Assembly: GCA_012837345.1 (NCBI GenBank)
Contig: DURL01000110.1
Span: forward strand, 32,842-96,841
DNA from: Bacteroidales bacterium
GTDB taxonomy: Bacteria > Bacteroidota > Bacteroidia > Bacteroidales > Dysgonomonadaceae
Length of the DNA stretch: 64,000 nt
Direction of reading: 5' to 3'
The notes below the pieces were generated by a model that saw only the letters and a program-made list of their open reading frames with translations, was not told the DNA's origin and did no database searches. Position 1 is the first letter of the stretch; each line of letters begins with the position of its first letter. Made by a program: the position numbers and the translations under genes. This document shows positions 26,582-36,291 of this stretch, piece by piece.

Positions 26582-29500
26582 ATGCATCCATTTATCCACC
26601 TACACGTTCACTCCCAGTATTCGTTGCTGGACGGGCAGGCCAGTATCCAGCGGCTCGTCGACAAAGCCATGAACGATGGCATGCGTGCCATCGCCCTGAC
26701 CGATCACGGTGCGATGTACGGCATCAAGGAGTTCCTCAACTATTGCAACAAGAAAAACGGGCCGCGTAAGACCGAGATTGCCAACCTGAAAAAAGAAATT
26801 GACGCCCTCACGCAGGGAGAGGATGCTGACGGCAGGAAGGAGGCCTTGCAGCAGCAGTTGCAGGCGGCAGAGCAGAAGCTGTTCAAGCCGATCGTGGGGT
26901 GCGAGTGCTACCTGGCCCGTCGCGACCGATTCTCACAGTCGGAGAAGATCGACGGCAGCGGCTGGCACCTGGTGGTGTTGGCCAAGAACCTGACCGGTTA
27001 CAAGAATCTGATCAAGATCGTCTCCAAGAGCTGGACCGAGGGGTTCTACTACCGACCCCGCATCGACAAGGAGTTACTGGAGCAACATAGCGAGGGACTG
27101 ATCGTCTCCTCCGCCTGTCTGGGGGGTGAGATCTCCCGCAAGGTGGACAGCGGGCAGACCAGCGACGCCGAGGAGGCGGTACAGTGGTACAAGAGAGTAT
27201 TCGGCGACGATTACTACCTGGAGTTGCAGCGCCATAAGACCAACCGCCCCGATGCGGACCAGAGCACCTACCCCAAGCAGGAGCGGGTGAACCAGGAGCT
27301 GATCCGCATCGCCCGCAAATATGATGTGAAGCTGATTGCCACCAACGATGTGCACTTCGTGAACGAGGAGGATGCCGATGCACATGATCGTCTCATCTGC
27401 CTCAGCACGGGAAAAGATTTCGATGATCCCGACAGGATGCGCTACACCAAGCAGGAGTGGCTGAAGAGCACCGAGGAGATGAACCGGATCTTCGCAGATA
27501 TCCCGGAGGCGCTGACCAACACCCTGGAGGTGGCAGACAAGGTGGAGTTCTACTCCATCGACAACCCCCCCCTGATGCCCTTCTACCCCATTGATCCCGC
27601 CTTCGGCACCGAGGAGCAGTACCGGGAGAAGTATCCCGAGCAGGTGCTGATGGAGGAGTTCGGCAAGGATACCTTTCACCGGCTGGGTGATTACGACAAG
27701 GTGATACGGGTGAAGCTGGAGGCTGATTACCTGGCACACCTCACCTTTCAGGGAGCACAACGGCGCTATGGGGAAGAGCTGACAGAGGAGATACATGAAC
27801 GACTTACCTTCGAGCTGGAGACCATCAAACGTATGGGGTTCCCCGGCTACTTCCTCATCGTGCAGGATTTCATCAACGCTGCCCGGGAGATGGATGTGGC
27901 AGTGGGTCCGGGTCGAGGCTCGGCAGCCGGCTCCGCTGCCGCCTACTGCCTGGGCATCACCGACATCGACCCGTTGAAGTATGACCTGCTGTTTGAGCGT
28001 TTCCTGAACCCCGACCGCATCTCCATGCCCGATATTGACATTGACTTCGACGATGAGGGGCGCGGCAAGGTGTTGCGCTGGGTGACAGAGAAATATGGGA
28101 GTGAGAAGGTAGCCCATATCATCACCTACGGCACCATGGCGACAAAATCGTCCATCAAGGATGTGGCACGGGTGCACAAGTTGCCTCTTTCGGAATCGAA
28201 CCGGCTGGCCAAGCTTGTACCCGACAGGATTCCCAACGTTAAGAAGGTAAACCTGAGAGCTGCCATCGACAATGTGCCGGAGCTGAAAGAGGCAGCCAAC
28301 AGCAGCGATCCGCTGTTGAGAGACACCCTCAGATATGCCTGCATGCTGGAGGGAAACGTGCGCAACACGGGTGTGCATGCCTGTGGCGTGATCATCGGTC
28401 AAACCGATATATCGGACGTGGTGCCGATCAGCACGGCCGAGGACAAGGAGACGCGCGAGAAGCTGCTGGTGACACAGTACGAGGGGTCGGTGATCGAGGA
28501 GACCGGACTGATCAAGATGGACTTCCTCGGCCTCAAGACCCTCTCCATCATTAAGGATGCGCTGGTCACCATTGAGCAGACGAGGGGGGTGAAGATCAAC
28601 ATCGACACCATTGACATGAACGATGCGACCACCTATCGGCTCTACTGCAACGGACAGACCACCGGCACCTTCCAGTTTGAGTCGACGGGTATGCAGAAGT
28701 ACCTCAAGGAGCTTCAACCCAGCAAGTTTGAAGACCTTATTGCCATGAACGCCCTCTACCGTCCCGGACCGATGGATTACATCCCCTCCTTCATCGCGCG
28801 CAAGCATGGCAGGGAAGAGATCAGCTACGACCTGCCCATCATGGAGAAATATCTGAGTGAGACCTACGGCATCACCGTCTACCAGGAGCAGGTGATGCTC
28901 CTCTCGCGTCTGCTGGCAGGGTTCACCCGTGGCCAGTCGGATGAGCTGCGCAAGGCGATGGGCAAGAAGCTGATCGACAAGATGACCGCCCTGAAGGAGA
29001 AGTTTCTGGCAGGCGGCAAGCAAAACGGATACCAGGAGAAGATCCTCAACAAGATATGGGCCGACTGGGAGAAGTTCGCCTCATACGCCTTCAACAAGTC
29101 ACACGCCACCTGCTACTCCTGGGTGGCCTACCAGACCGCATGGCTGAAGGCCAACTACCCGTCGGAATACATGGCAGCCGTGCTCTCCAACAACCTGAAC
29201 AACATCACCGAGATCACCAAGTTCATGGATGAGTGCAAGGCGATGGGGATGAACGTGCTCTGTCCTGATGTGAATGAGTCTTTCCTCAAGTTCTCGGTCA
29301 ACAGCGAGGGGGATGTCCGGTTCGGTCTGGCTGCCATCAAGAGCGTGGGGCAGGGTGCAGCCAACGACATCATTGCAGAGAGAGAAAAAAACGGCCCCTA
29401 CAGCGATATCTTCGACTTCGTGGAACGGGTGAACCTCTCCTCCTGCAACAAGAAGACCATCGAGGCACTGGCTCTCGCCGGCGCCTTCGACTCGCTGCCC

Positions 29501-30325
29501 GGCATCCATCGTGAGCAGTTCTTCGCCACCAACAGCAAAGGGGAGGAGTTCATGGAGACACTGATCCGCTACGGCAGTAAATACCAGATGGATAAGCAGG
29601 GTGCCATGGTCTCCCTCTTCGGCGATGACACCTCCTTCCAGATTGCCCGCCCGGAGATACCACAGGCGGCGCGCTGGTCCGACCTGGAACGACTCAACAA
29701 GGAGCGTGAGTTGATTGGCATTTACCTTTCAGCACACCCCCTGGATGATTATGAATTTATCCTGAAATATGTGTGCAATGCCGACACGGTGCGACTACAG
29801 GAGCTCGAACCTCTCAATGGTATGGAGATCACCTTTGGAGGCATCATCACAATGGTCCGGGAGGGACAGACCAAACGTGGCTCACCCTATACCATCTTTA
29901 AGATAGAGGATTATGCAGGCAGCTACGAGATGGCACTCTTCAGTGAGGACAGCGTCAACTTCGGCCGTTACGCCCGCATAGGGCTCTCCATCTACATTGA
30001 GGGTAAGGTACAACCGAAGCGCTACCGTGAAAACGAACTGGAGGTGAAAATCACCTCCATCAGTCTGCTTTCTGAGGTGAAGGATAAACTGGTATCGAAA
30101 ATAACCCTGCAGATGCCGCTTAGTAAGCTGGATGACACCACGGTTGCCGAATTATCGGCCCTGATAAAAAACAATTCAGGAAATTCGTTGTTATATTTCC
30201 AGATCATCGGTGAGGAGCGGCACATGAACATACAGTTGTTTTCCCGTCCCGCCAAAATCAGAGTGAACAAGCATCTGGTGGACACTCTGCGAGATGAACT
30301 GGATATCGATTTCAAAATCAATTAA
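26582..30325 (+). CDS. dnaE: DNA polymerase III subunit alpha
   Basis: 1247 aa; PHP start FIHLHVHSQYSLLDGQASIQRLVDKA; GPGRGSAAGSAAAYCLGITDIDPL; PDIDIDFDDEGRGKV; OB fold at C-terminus. Confidence 0.97.
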   Translation: MHPFIHLHVHSQYSLLDGQASIQRLVDKAMNDGMRAIALTDHGAMYGIKEFLNYCNKKNGPRKTEIANLKKEIDALTQGEDADGRKEALQQQLQAAEQKLFKPIVGCECYLARRDRFSQSEKIDGSGWHLVVLAKNLTGYKNLIKIVSKSWTEGFYYRPRIDKELLEQHSEGLIVSSACLGGEISRKVDSGQTSDAEEAVQWYKRVFGDDYYLELQRHKTNRPDADQSTYPKQERVNQELIRIARKYDVKLIATNDVHFVNEEDADAHDRLICLSTGKDFDDPDRMRYTKQEWLKSTEEMNRIFADIPEALTNTLEVADKVEFYSIDNPPLMPFYPIDPAFGTEEQYREKYPEQVLMEEFGKDTFHRLGDYDKVIRVKLEADYLAHLTFQGAQRRYGEELTEEIHERLTFELETIKRMGFPGYFLIVQDFINAAREMDVAVGPGRGSAAGSAAAYCLGITDIDPLKYDLLFERFLNPDRISMPDIDIDFDDEGRGKVLRWVTEKYGSEKVAHIITYGTMATKSSIKDVARVHKLPLSESNRLAKLVPDRIPNVKKVNLRAAIDNVPELKEAANSSDPLLRDTLRYACMLEGNVRNTGVHACGVIIGQTDISDVVPISTAEDKETREKLLVTQYEGSVIEETGLIKMDFLGLKTLSIIKDALVTIEQTRGVKINIDTIDMNDATTYRLYCNGQTTGTFQFESTGMQKYLKELQPSKFEDLIAMNALYRPGPMDYIPSFIARKHGREEISYDLPIMEKYLSETYGITVYQEQVMLLSRLLAGFTRGQSDELRKAMGKKLIDKMTALKEKFLAGGKQNGYQEKILNKIWADWEKFASYAFNKSHATCYSWVAYQTAWLKANYPSEYMAAVLSNNLNNITEITKFMDECKAMGMNVLCPDVNESFLKFSVNSEGDVRFGLAAIKSVGQGAANDIIAEREKNGPYSDIFDFVERVNLSSCNKKTIEALALAGAFDSLPGIHREQFFATNSKGEEFMETLIRYGSKYQMDKQGAMVSLFGDDTSFQIARPEIPQAARWSDLERLNKERELIGIYLSAHPLDDYEFILKYVCNADTVRLQELEPLNGMEITFGGIITMVREGQTKRGSPYTIFKIEDYAGSYEMALFSEDSVNFGRYARIGLSIYIEGKVQPKRYRENELEVKITSISLLSEVKDKLVSKITLQMPLSKLDDTTVAELSALIKNNSGNSLLYFQIIGEERHMNIQLFSRPAKIRVNKHLVDTLRDELDIDFKIN

Positions 30326-30351
30326 TCATAATCATAACTAAACAGAGAAAT

Positions 30352-30666
30352 ATGGCTCTTCAAATTACAGACGCGAACATAGAAGAAGTGTTACAATCGG
30401 ACAAACTGGTCGTAATCGACTTTTGGGCCGAATGGTGTGGCCCCTGCAAGATGGTAGGACCGATCGTTGATCAGATCAGCGAAGAATACAAAGATCGTGT
30501 GGTTGTCGGCAAGCTGGATGTGGACAACAACGACGATACCACCTCCCGTTACGGCATCCGTAACATCCCTACGGTACTCTTCATCAAGAATGGGGAGGTT
30601 GTAGACAAAGTGGTTGGTGCCGGACCCAAAAACATGTTCACCGACAAGATAGAGAAATTGCTTTGA
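30352..30666 (+). CDS. trxA: Thioredoxin
   Basis: VVIDFWAEWCGPCKMVGPIVDQI; RNIPTVLFIKNGEVVDKVVGA. Confidence 0.96.
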   Translation: MALQITDANIEEVLQSDKLVVIDFWAEWCGPCKMVGPIVDQISEEYKDRVVVGKLDVDNNDDTTSRYGIRNIPTVLFIKNGEVVDKVVGAGPKNMFTDKIEKLL

Positions 30667-30744
30667 GATTGATCTGCATGCTCCCTTCCCGTTGTCATTG
30701 ATGAAGATAACAACGGGTCAACCCTTTAGGAAAGGAGTAACCAC

Positions 30745-30788
30745 AAAAAAAACATCCCGTTGAAAAATCAATCGGGATGTTTTTTTTT
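30745..30788 (+). terminator. Rho-independent terminator (convergent, probably bidirectional)
   Basis: AAACATCCCG-ttgaaaaatcaat-CGGGATGTTTTTTTTT. Confidence 0.88.
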
Positions 30789-30801
30789 GCTCCGTACGAT
30801 A

Positions 30802-31023
30802 TCAATATTCGTCCTCATTGAAGAAGAAGTCCTCCTTACTTGGATAATCAGGCCAGATGTCTTCAATCGATTCAAACACCTCACCGTCCTCTTCTATCTC
30901 CTGAAGATTTTCGATGACCTCCAGGGGGGCACCCGAGCGCTGGGCATAATCAATCAGCTCATCCTTTGTAGCGGGCCAAGGGGCATCTTCCAGCTTGGAT
31001 GCCAGTTCTAGTGTCCAATACAT
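30802..31023 (-). CDS. DUF2795 domain-containing protein
   Basis: 73 aa: LEDAPWPATKDELIDYAQRSGAPLEVIENLQEI ... acidic C-terminus. Confidence 0.8.
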   Translation of the reverse strand: MYWTLELASKLEDAPWPATKDELIDYAQRSGAPLEVIENLQEIEEDGEVFESIEDIWPDYPSKEDFFFNEDEY

Positions 31024-31078
31024 TGAAAAATCCTTTCTTTAGTTTGTTTCAAAATTTCCGCAAATGTATAAAAAGTTT

Positions 31079-31639
31079 TTATATATCACCCTGTTCCCAG
31101 AATATTTCTTCCGATGTCATGCTGCACGCTTTACGGGCAAGCACAAAAAAGTAATCAGAAAGGCGATTCAGGAAGATCAACACCTCGTCCGCGACAGGTA
31201 ATTCCGTCGCTACCCGGTAGACATGTCGCTCAGCCCGTCTGGCAATAGTGCGGCAAATATGCGCCCTTGAAGCAGTCTCATTCCCCCCCGGGAGTACAAA
31301 GCGATTGAGACGTGGCAGTGAGACATCGGTCTTGTCTATCTGCTCCTCAATTCGGTGGATGTCATTGGCACCAATGATGCTGGCGGCATGGGGTGACTTA
31401 CTTTCGGTCTCAGTAGCCATGTAGGACCCTATGGTAAACAACTTGTGCTGTAGATACAGCAGGAAATCATAATCCTCTTTATCGGGAATAGTGCAGTTTA
31501 ACCAGCCGATATGACTGTTCAGTTCATCAAGGGTGCCATATGCTTCCAGCCGGATATGGCTTTTATGAACGCGGGTTCCACCTACCAGCGATGTGGTACC
31601 CTGGTCTCCTGTTTTCGTATAAATGATGCTTTTTTTCAT
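31079..31639 (-). CDS. Cob(I)yrinic acid a,c-diamide adenosyltransferase (PduO type)
   Basis: IYTKTGDQGTTSLVGGTRVHKSHIRLEAYGTLDELNSHIG; RLNRFVLPGGNETASRAHICRTIARRAER. Confidence 0.94.
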   Translation of the reverse strand: MKKSIIYTKTGDQGTTSLVGGTRVHKSHIRLEAYGTLDELNSHIGWLNCTIPDKEDYDFLLYLQHKLFTIGSYMATETESKSPHAASIIGANDIHRIEEQIDKTDVSLPRLNRFVLPGGNETASRAHICRTIARRAERHVYRVATELPVADEVLIFLNRLSDYFFVLARKACSMTSEEIFWEQGDI

Positions 31640-31649
31640 TTTTTCCTGT

Positions 31650-31677
31650 TATCAGCTGTCAGCAATCAGCTGTCAGC
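31650..31677. repeat. Direct 14-nt repeat ATCAGCTGTCAGC(A/T) x2
   Basis: gttATCAGCTGTCAGCAATCAGCTGTCAGCTttat. Confidence 0.85.
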
Positions 31678-31748
31678 TTTATATTTAAAAATACTAATGT
31701 TTCGGCCTACGGATCGTAAACTATTCATCTTGAACTTCGAACCAGGAA

Positions 31749-32384
31749 TTATAAATAATAATGTAACCTGCTGAATGACTGTCTACAGAAGGCAATTCCG
31801 GTATCCTTCATATCGAAGGTGATCCCGATGCGTTCATCATTAACGATATTGTGCCAAAATTGTTTTCCCTTTCCCCTATTCACCGGGTGAATAATCCAGA
31901 CAGTATCATCATGACTGAGGCGCAGCAATGTGTCTGTTGAAGGAATCACACCTTCTCCCGGATACAGGACAATGGCATCATAGATCCCCTCTTCCGGCAG
32001 ATGGGATAACATTGTGCACTGACTGCTCTTTGCCGCTGTCAACCTTTTGGCAATGGCAACCTGATCCGCCCTATCCTCCACGCAGCTGCACCGGATATTC
32101 CTGTCGGATGAGATCAGGAAAAGGGTATTCACGCCTGCTCCCGAATGGATCTCCAGTATTCTTTTGGCCTTGAGATAGTTTACCAGTCGAAAGGAAAGAT
32201 GATAAAAAGAGCTGTTTCGCAATAGGTCGTAATGATGTGCGGCGGTATGATCCTCAATCTCATCAAAGGCGTAGTAGTGGTGCGTGGAACGAAGAACCTT
32301 ACGGATCAGGTCAAAGGCAAAGGGTGAATGAACACCATGACCCCGCGACTGTTTGAACCGCTGCCAACCCCTGAACCATGACAT
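31749..32384 (-). CDS. Class I SAM-dependent methyltransferase-like protein
   Basis: FKQSRGHGVHSPFAFDLIRKVL; RILEIHSGAGVNTLFL motif-I-like. Confidence 0.65.
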   Translation of the reverse strand: MSWFRGWQRFKQSRGHGVHSPFAFDLIRKVLRSTHHYYAFDEIEDHTAAHHYDLLRNSSFYHLSFRLVNYLKAKRILEIHSGAGVNTLFLISSDRNIRCSCVEDRADQVAIAKRLTAAKSSQCTMLSHLPEEGIYDAIVLYPGEGVIPSTDTLLRLSHDDTVWIIHPVNRGKGKQFWHNIVNDERIGITFDMKDTGIAFCRQSFSRLHYYL

Positions 32385-32386
32385 GG

Positions 32387-32875
32387 CTACACACTTTTAC
32401 TGACGAGTGCCACTGCATACGCGGTGATCCCCTCCTCACGGCCCACAAAACCCATTTTTTCGGAAGTAGTCGCTTTGATTGAAACCGCATCAGATGCTAT
32501 CCCCATCACCTCGGCCAGTTTTTCCTGCATAGACGGTATATAGGGGTTCAGCTTGGGTTGCTCCGCACAGACAGTGGCATCGATGTTTCCAACCGTGTAT
32601 CCTTTTGATTGCAGGAGAGAGATAGTCTCCCTGAGGAGATTCTTGCTGTCAATATCTTTGAAGTTGGATGAGCTGTCGGGGAAATGATATCCTATATCGC
32701 GCAGGTTGGCTGCCCCCAGCAGTGCATCACAGATGGCATGGATCAGTACATCCGCGTCGGAATGACCATCCAATCCGAGCCTGTACTCGAGCTGTATCCC
32801 CCCGATCCAGAGAGGGCGACCCTCTTTGAGACGGTGCATGTCGTATCCGAATCCAATTCTGATGTTCATATTCAT
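32387..32875 (-). CDS. ispF: 2-C-methyl-D-erythritol 2,4-cyclodiphosphate synthase
   Basis: IRIGFGYDMHRLKEGRPLWIGGIQLEYRLGLDGHSDADVLIHAICDALLGAANLRDIGYHFPD. Confidence 0.96.
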   Translation of the reverse strand: MNMNIRIGFGYDMHRLKEGRPLWIGGIQLEYRLGLDGHSDADVLIHAICDALLGAANLRDIGYHFPDSSSNFKDIDSKNLLRETISLLQSKGYTVGNIDATVCAEQPKLNPYIPSMQEKLAEVMGIASDAVSIKATTSEKMGFVGREEGITAYAVALVSKSV

Positions 32876-34029
32876 CGCATCAAATTCCTGATTCCCTCCA
32901 GATCGAATCCCAGTGAAAGCCGCAATGTCTGATCAAGAGGATTGGAGTGGGCGGTTGACAAAAGGTAAGCAGCATCAATCTGAAACGCTTCTGTCCGGAA
33001 ACCAGCACCAAAGGAGAAATAACGCCGATTGCCCTTGTAGGGGTCCTCATGGTAGTACCCGGTTCGCAAGGAGAACTGATTGAGGTAGGTGTACTCCGCT
33101 CCCAGTGACCAGGCCACCTCCTGCCACTCCTCGCGCAATCCACCCGGGGCATCACCCAGTGAACGAAACAGACCGGCTATGGATGAGATATTATTATAAT
33201 CCTCAATGCGTTGCAGTGCCTCCTCAGAGGTCTCATCCTCATCAGGCAGTTGCGGTGTGGGTACCAGCAGCTTGTTGATGTCGACACTGAATGAGAATGT
33301 ATTACGCTCATCAAGGGGGATGCCCATTGAGGCTCCCATCCTAATGTTGGCAGGAAGAAACATGGAGCTGTTTCCCCCGTCGTATGAGATCTTCGTACCG
33401 ATGTTGGAAAGTGAGAACCCCAGGCCGAGAAGAGCCTCCGAACGGCCCAGAGAGAGATAAGACTCGTTGTAACCCGCGATATCGGCGGTGAAAGCATTTC
33501 CCGGGGTGGTCTCATCATTGCCGGTAGCATAGTCAGCACGCAGATAACGCAGGGTCACTGACCCGGCGAATGTTTCGCTCAGCCTGCGTGAATAGGCAAT
33601 ATCCAATGCCATCTCATGGGGTGAGACCGATTGCCAGAACTCACCGCTCATATCACTTACATCGATGCTGCCCAGGGTGAAGAAACGAAGTGAGGCGCTT
33701 ATCGCATCAATCGCATCGTTGCCCGGCTTCCAGTATCCTGCCACATAGAGCAGATGAATATCATTCACCAGCTTACTCAGCCAGGGGGTGTAAGAGAATG
33801 AAACACCCGCATCCCCAGTGATAAATGGGTACTTGGCAGCGTTCCAGTGTTGCGAGTAGAGATCAGGCATGGTAGCAACACCTATGTCACCCATCCCTGC
33901 AGCCCTGGCGTCGGGAGCAAACAGCAATGAGGGCATGGCAACTGGAATGGGGTTGTAATCTTGTGCCTCAACAGGAAGTATGCAGCATAAGGAGAGTGTA
34001 ACAACGATTGCCAGGAGGATTCTTTTCAT
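32872..34029 (-). CDS. porV: Type IX secretion system outer membrane protein PorV (LptO)
   Basis: PVAMPSLLFAPDARAAGMGDIGVATMPDLYSQHWNAAKYPFITGDAGVSFSYTPWLSKLV. Confidence 0.88.
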   Translation of the reverse strand: MKRILLAIVVTLSLCCILPVEAQDYNPIPVAMPSLLFAPDARAAGMGDIGVATMPDLYSQHWNAAKYPFITGDAGVSFSYTPWLSKLVNDIHLLYVAGYWKPGNDAIDAISASLRFFTLGSIDVSDMSGEFWQSVSPHEMALDIAYSRRLSETFAGSVTLRYLRADYATGNDETTPGNAFTADIAGYNESYLSLGRSEALLGLGFSLSNIGTKISYDGGNSSMFLPANIRMGASMGIPLDERNTFSFSVDINKLLVPTPQLPDEDETSEEALQRIEDYNNISSIAGLFRSLGDAPGGLREEWQEVAWSLGAEYTYLNQFSLRTGYYHEDPYKGNRRYFSFGAGFRTEAFQIDAAYLLSTAHSNPLDQTLRLSLGFDLEGIRNLMR

Positions 34030-34059
34030 ATTCGATTGGTATTTTTGATCTCCGTAGTG

Positions 34060-34674
34060 TTATTTCACCCGAAAATCGAGCAATTTTCTCTCTTTAAGAT
34101 AACCCTGAAGGTGATCGTTGATCTTTACGGGACCCACACCTGCAGGTGTACCGGTAAAGATCAGGTCCCCGATCTTCAGCGTAAAGAACCGGCTGATATA
34201 GGCAATGATCCGGTCAACCGTATAGATCATCTCCCTACTATTGCCCGATTGAACCGTCTCTCCATTGATGTCAAGATGGAAACTCAGCCCCTGCAGATCA
34301 CCGGCCTCCTCCATTGAAATAAAAGAGCCTATGGCAGCCGAATGATCGAACCCTTTGGCTATCTCCCATGGCAGCCCCAGCTCTTTTTGCTTCTTCTGCA
34401 AATCACGTGCTGTGAAATCGATGCCCACGGTAACCTCGTCGTAATAACGATGAGCGAAACGTTCTGAGATATTCTTTCCCAGCCGGCTCACCTTAACCAC
34501 CAGTTCGGTTTCATATTGCACATCATCCGAGAAATCGGGCAGAAAAAAGGGATTTCCATCTTTGAGCAATGCGGTGTCGGGTTTCATGAACAGCACCGGT
34601 TCACTGCTGTCAAAGGTACGCTTCATCTCTTTATTGTGTGAAGCATAGTTCAGTCCCACGGCAAATATCTTCAT
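34060..34674 (-). CDS. Fumarylacetoacetate hydrolase family protein
   Basis: KIFAVGLNYASHNKEM; YETELVVKVSRLGKNI; GDLIFTGTPAGVGPV. Confidence 0.9.
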   Translation of the reverse strand: MKIFAVGLNYASHNKEMKRTFDSSEPVLFMKPDTALLKDGNPFFLPDFSDDVQYETELVVKVSRLGKNISERFAHRYYDEVTVGIDFTARDLQKKQKELGLPWEIAKGFDHSAAIGSFISMEEAGDLQGLSFHLDINGETVQSGNSREMIYTVDRIIAYISRFFTLKIGDLIFTGTPAGVGPVKINDHLQGYLKERKLLDFRVK

Positions 34675-35306
34675 GACAACAAACGGTTAAACATCACCGC
34701 CAAATGTGCGTAGAGTGAAGTGTTCTGCAACACGACTCCTTCCGGCACCCGTATACGGAAAGGGGTGAAGTTCCAGATACCCTTGATACCACCTGAAATC
34801 ATATATTCAGACACTTCCTGCGCATAACCGGGGGGTACCGTGAGAACACCTATCCTGGCATTCATGCTACTGTTTCTCTCAATAAACTCACTCGAATGAT
34901 AAACCGGTATGGTGTGGATCTTCTTGTTGACCAACGACTCGTTCACGTCGAACCCGGCAATGATTTTCAAGCCGAACTGCTCCAGCCCGGAATCGGACAG
35001 CAAGGCAGCTCCCAGGCTACCCACCCCAAAAACCACAGCTCTATGGGTCTTGGTGAAGCCCAGGAATGTTTCCAGGACATAGATCAGATCGTCGATCTCG
35101 TAACCGACCCTGGTCTTGCCATGGATATCTACATAGGAGAGATCTTTGGCAATCTGGGATGCAGAGACATCAATTTTTCTGGCGATCTGTGTGGAAGAGA
35201 CGATCGTTTCCCCCTGGCTCTTGAGTAACTTCACGTAAGAGAGGTACCAGGGCAGCCTTCTTAATGCCGGCTCAGGTATTTTTGCGTAATGATTCTGATC
35301 AGCCAT
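34671..35306 (-). CDS. rex: Redox-sensing transcriptional repressor Rex
   Basis: IPEPALRRLPWYLSYVKLLKSQGETIVSSTQIARKIDVSASQIAKDLSYV; VFGVGSLGAALLS. Confidence 0.93.
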   Translation of the reverse strand: MADQNHYAKIPEPALRRLPWYLSYVKLLKSQGETIVSSTQIARKIDVSASQIAKDLSYVDIHGKTRVGYEIDDLIYVLETFLGFTKTHRAVVFGVGSLGAALLSDSGLEQFGLKIIAGFDVNESLVNKKIHTIPVYHSSEFIERNSSMNARIGVLTVPPGYAQEVSEYMISGGIKGIWNFTPFRIRVPEGVVLQNTSLYAHLAVMFNRLLS

Positions 35307-35331
35307 CTGTTTGGTAATCTTTGTTGGATCA

Positions 35332-35339
35332 CAAAGATA
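35332..35339 (-). promoter_or_regulatory. Putative -7 box TATCTTTG upstream of rex
   Basis: Plus strand CAAAGATA. Confidence 0.4.
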
Positions 35340-35435
35340 GGTTCTTTTCGGAGATTTTCAGAGATCCCCGACCCATATTTACGGACAAATTTTGTTCATT
35401 CACCCTTCTGTCGTCCCGACACCACATGGCACCTG

Positions 35436-36245
35436 TCAGTGTCTGAGGCCTGAAACATCCTTGAGTACCGCTCTCACAACACCTTTCTTGAGATGGGTAT
35501 CAATCACCACGGGTAGGCGGTTCTCGTCGTTGGTGAGAGAGGCTTTTAGTGCTTCTTTCTGATTGGTGAAGGCATCGTCTTGTATCGTCATGGTGATGTC
35601 AATCACCTCATAACGTTTGCCATTGTTTGCTTTGATAGAGGAGGTCCCCATATAATTGACGAACATCTGTACCGGTCGCCGCCCCGAAATAAACTGTATA
35701 AAGGTCCTGTCGCCGGGCTGCATCCCCGTGTAGTCAATGTTCCTCACATAAGAGAGCACCGAGAGATAGTCGTAGGTACACTTGTCGGTAGTAACCGTTT
35801 CATCAAAGCGCTCTTCGCCGTTCCAGGTGCGCAGGGCGCGAATGCTTACCTCGTTTCCCTCATGATAGGTATAAGCCTGTCTTTCCACCGAATAATCCTT
35901 TGCCTCTGCTGCCTCCTTGGTGAAAAGCAGTGGACGCAGGTCCTTATCGACAAAGGAGGTAAGGGTGTCATTGACAGAGTAGATATTACCTACCAACCCC
36001 GAGGTGTTGAGTGTCATCACCGTCTTGTAGGCGTTCACACCTCTGTAATTGGCATCGGTTACTGACAGTGATCCTTTACCTGCGCGAGCATTGAGGATGC
36101 CAAAACTGAAATAGAGGTCATACACGATCTTTTCACCGCTGACAAACGCATTGTTTTCAATCTTACACTGACCATTCATTGCTGCCGGTGACAACAACAG
36201 AACAAATAACAATGGGAAGATTATTAAATAAGTCTTTCTGTTCAT
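35436..36245 (-). CDS. DUF3108 domain-containing protein
   Basis: FVSGEKIVYDLYFSFGILNARAGKGSLSVTDANYRGVNAYKTVMTLNTSGL...; start at MNRKTYLIIFPLLFVLLL. Confidence 0.82.
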   Translation of the reverse strand: MNRKTYLIIFPLLFVLLLSPAAMNGQCKIENNAFVSGEKIVYDLYFSFGILNARAGKGSLSVTDANYRGVNAYKTVMTLNTSGLVGNIYSVNDTLTSFVDKDLRPLLFTKEAAEAKDYSVERQAYTYHEGNEVSIRALRTWNGEERFDETVTTDKCTYDYLSVLSYVRNIDYTGMQPGDRTFIQFISGRRPVQMFVNYMGTSSIKANNGKRYEVIDITMTIQDDAFTNQKEALKASLTNDENRLPVVIDTHLKKGVVRAVLKDVSGLRH

Positions 36246-36291
36246 CTTTTCAATTGATTTTAAGTAGTTCCACCCCACCAGGAGCCCACTG

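Noticed and set aside
27074-29023. 649-aa minus-strand ORF
   Set aside because: Fully antisense to dnaE, with no recognisable domain; a mirror-frame artefact of codon composition.
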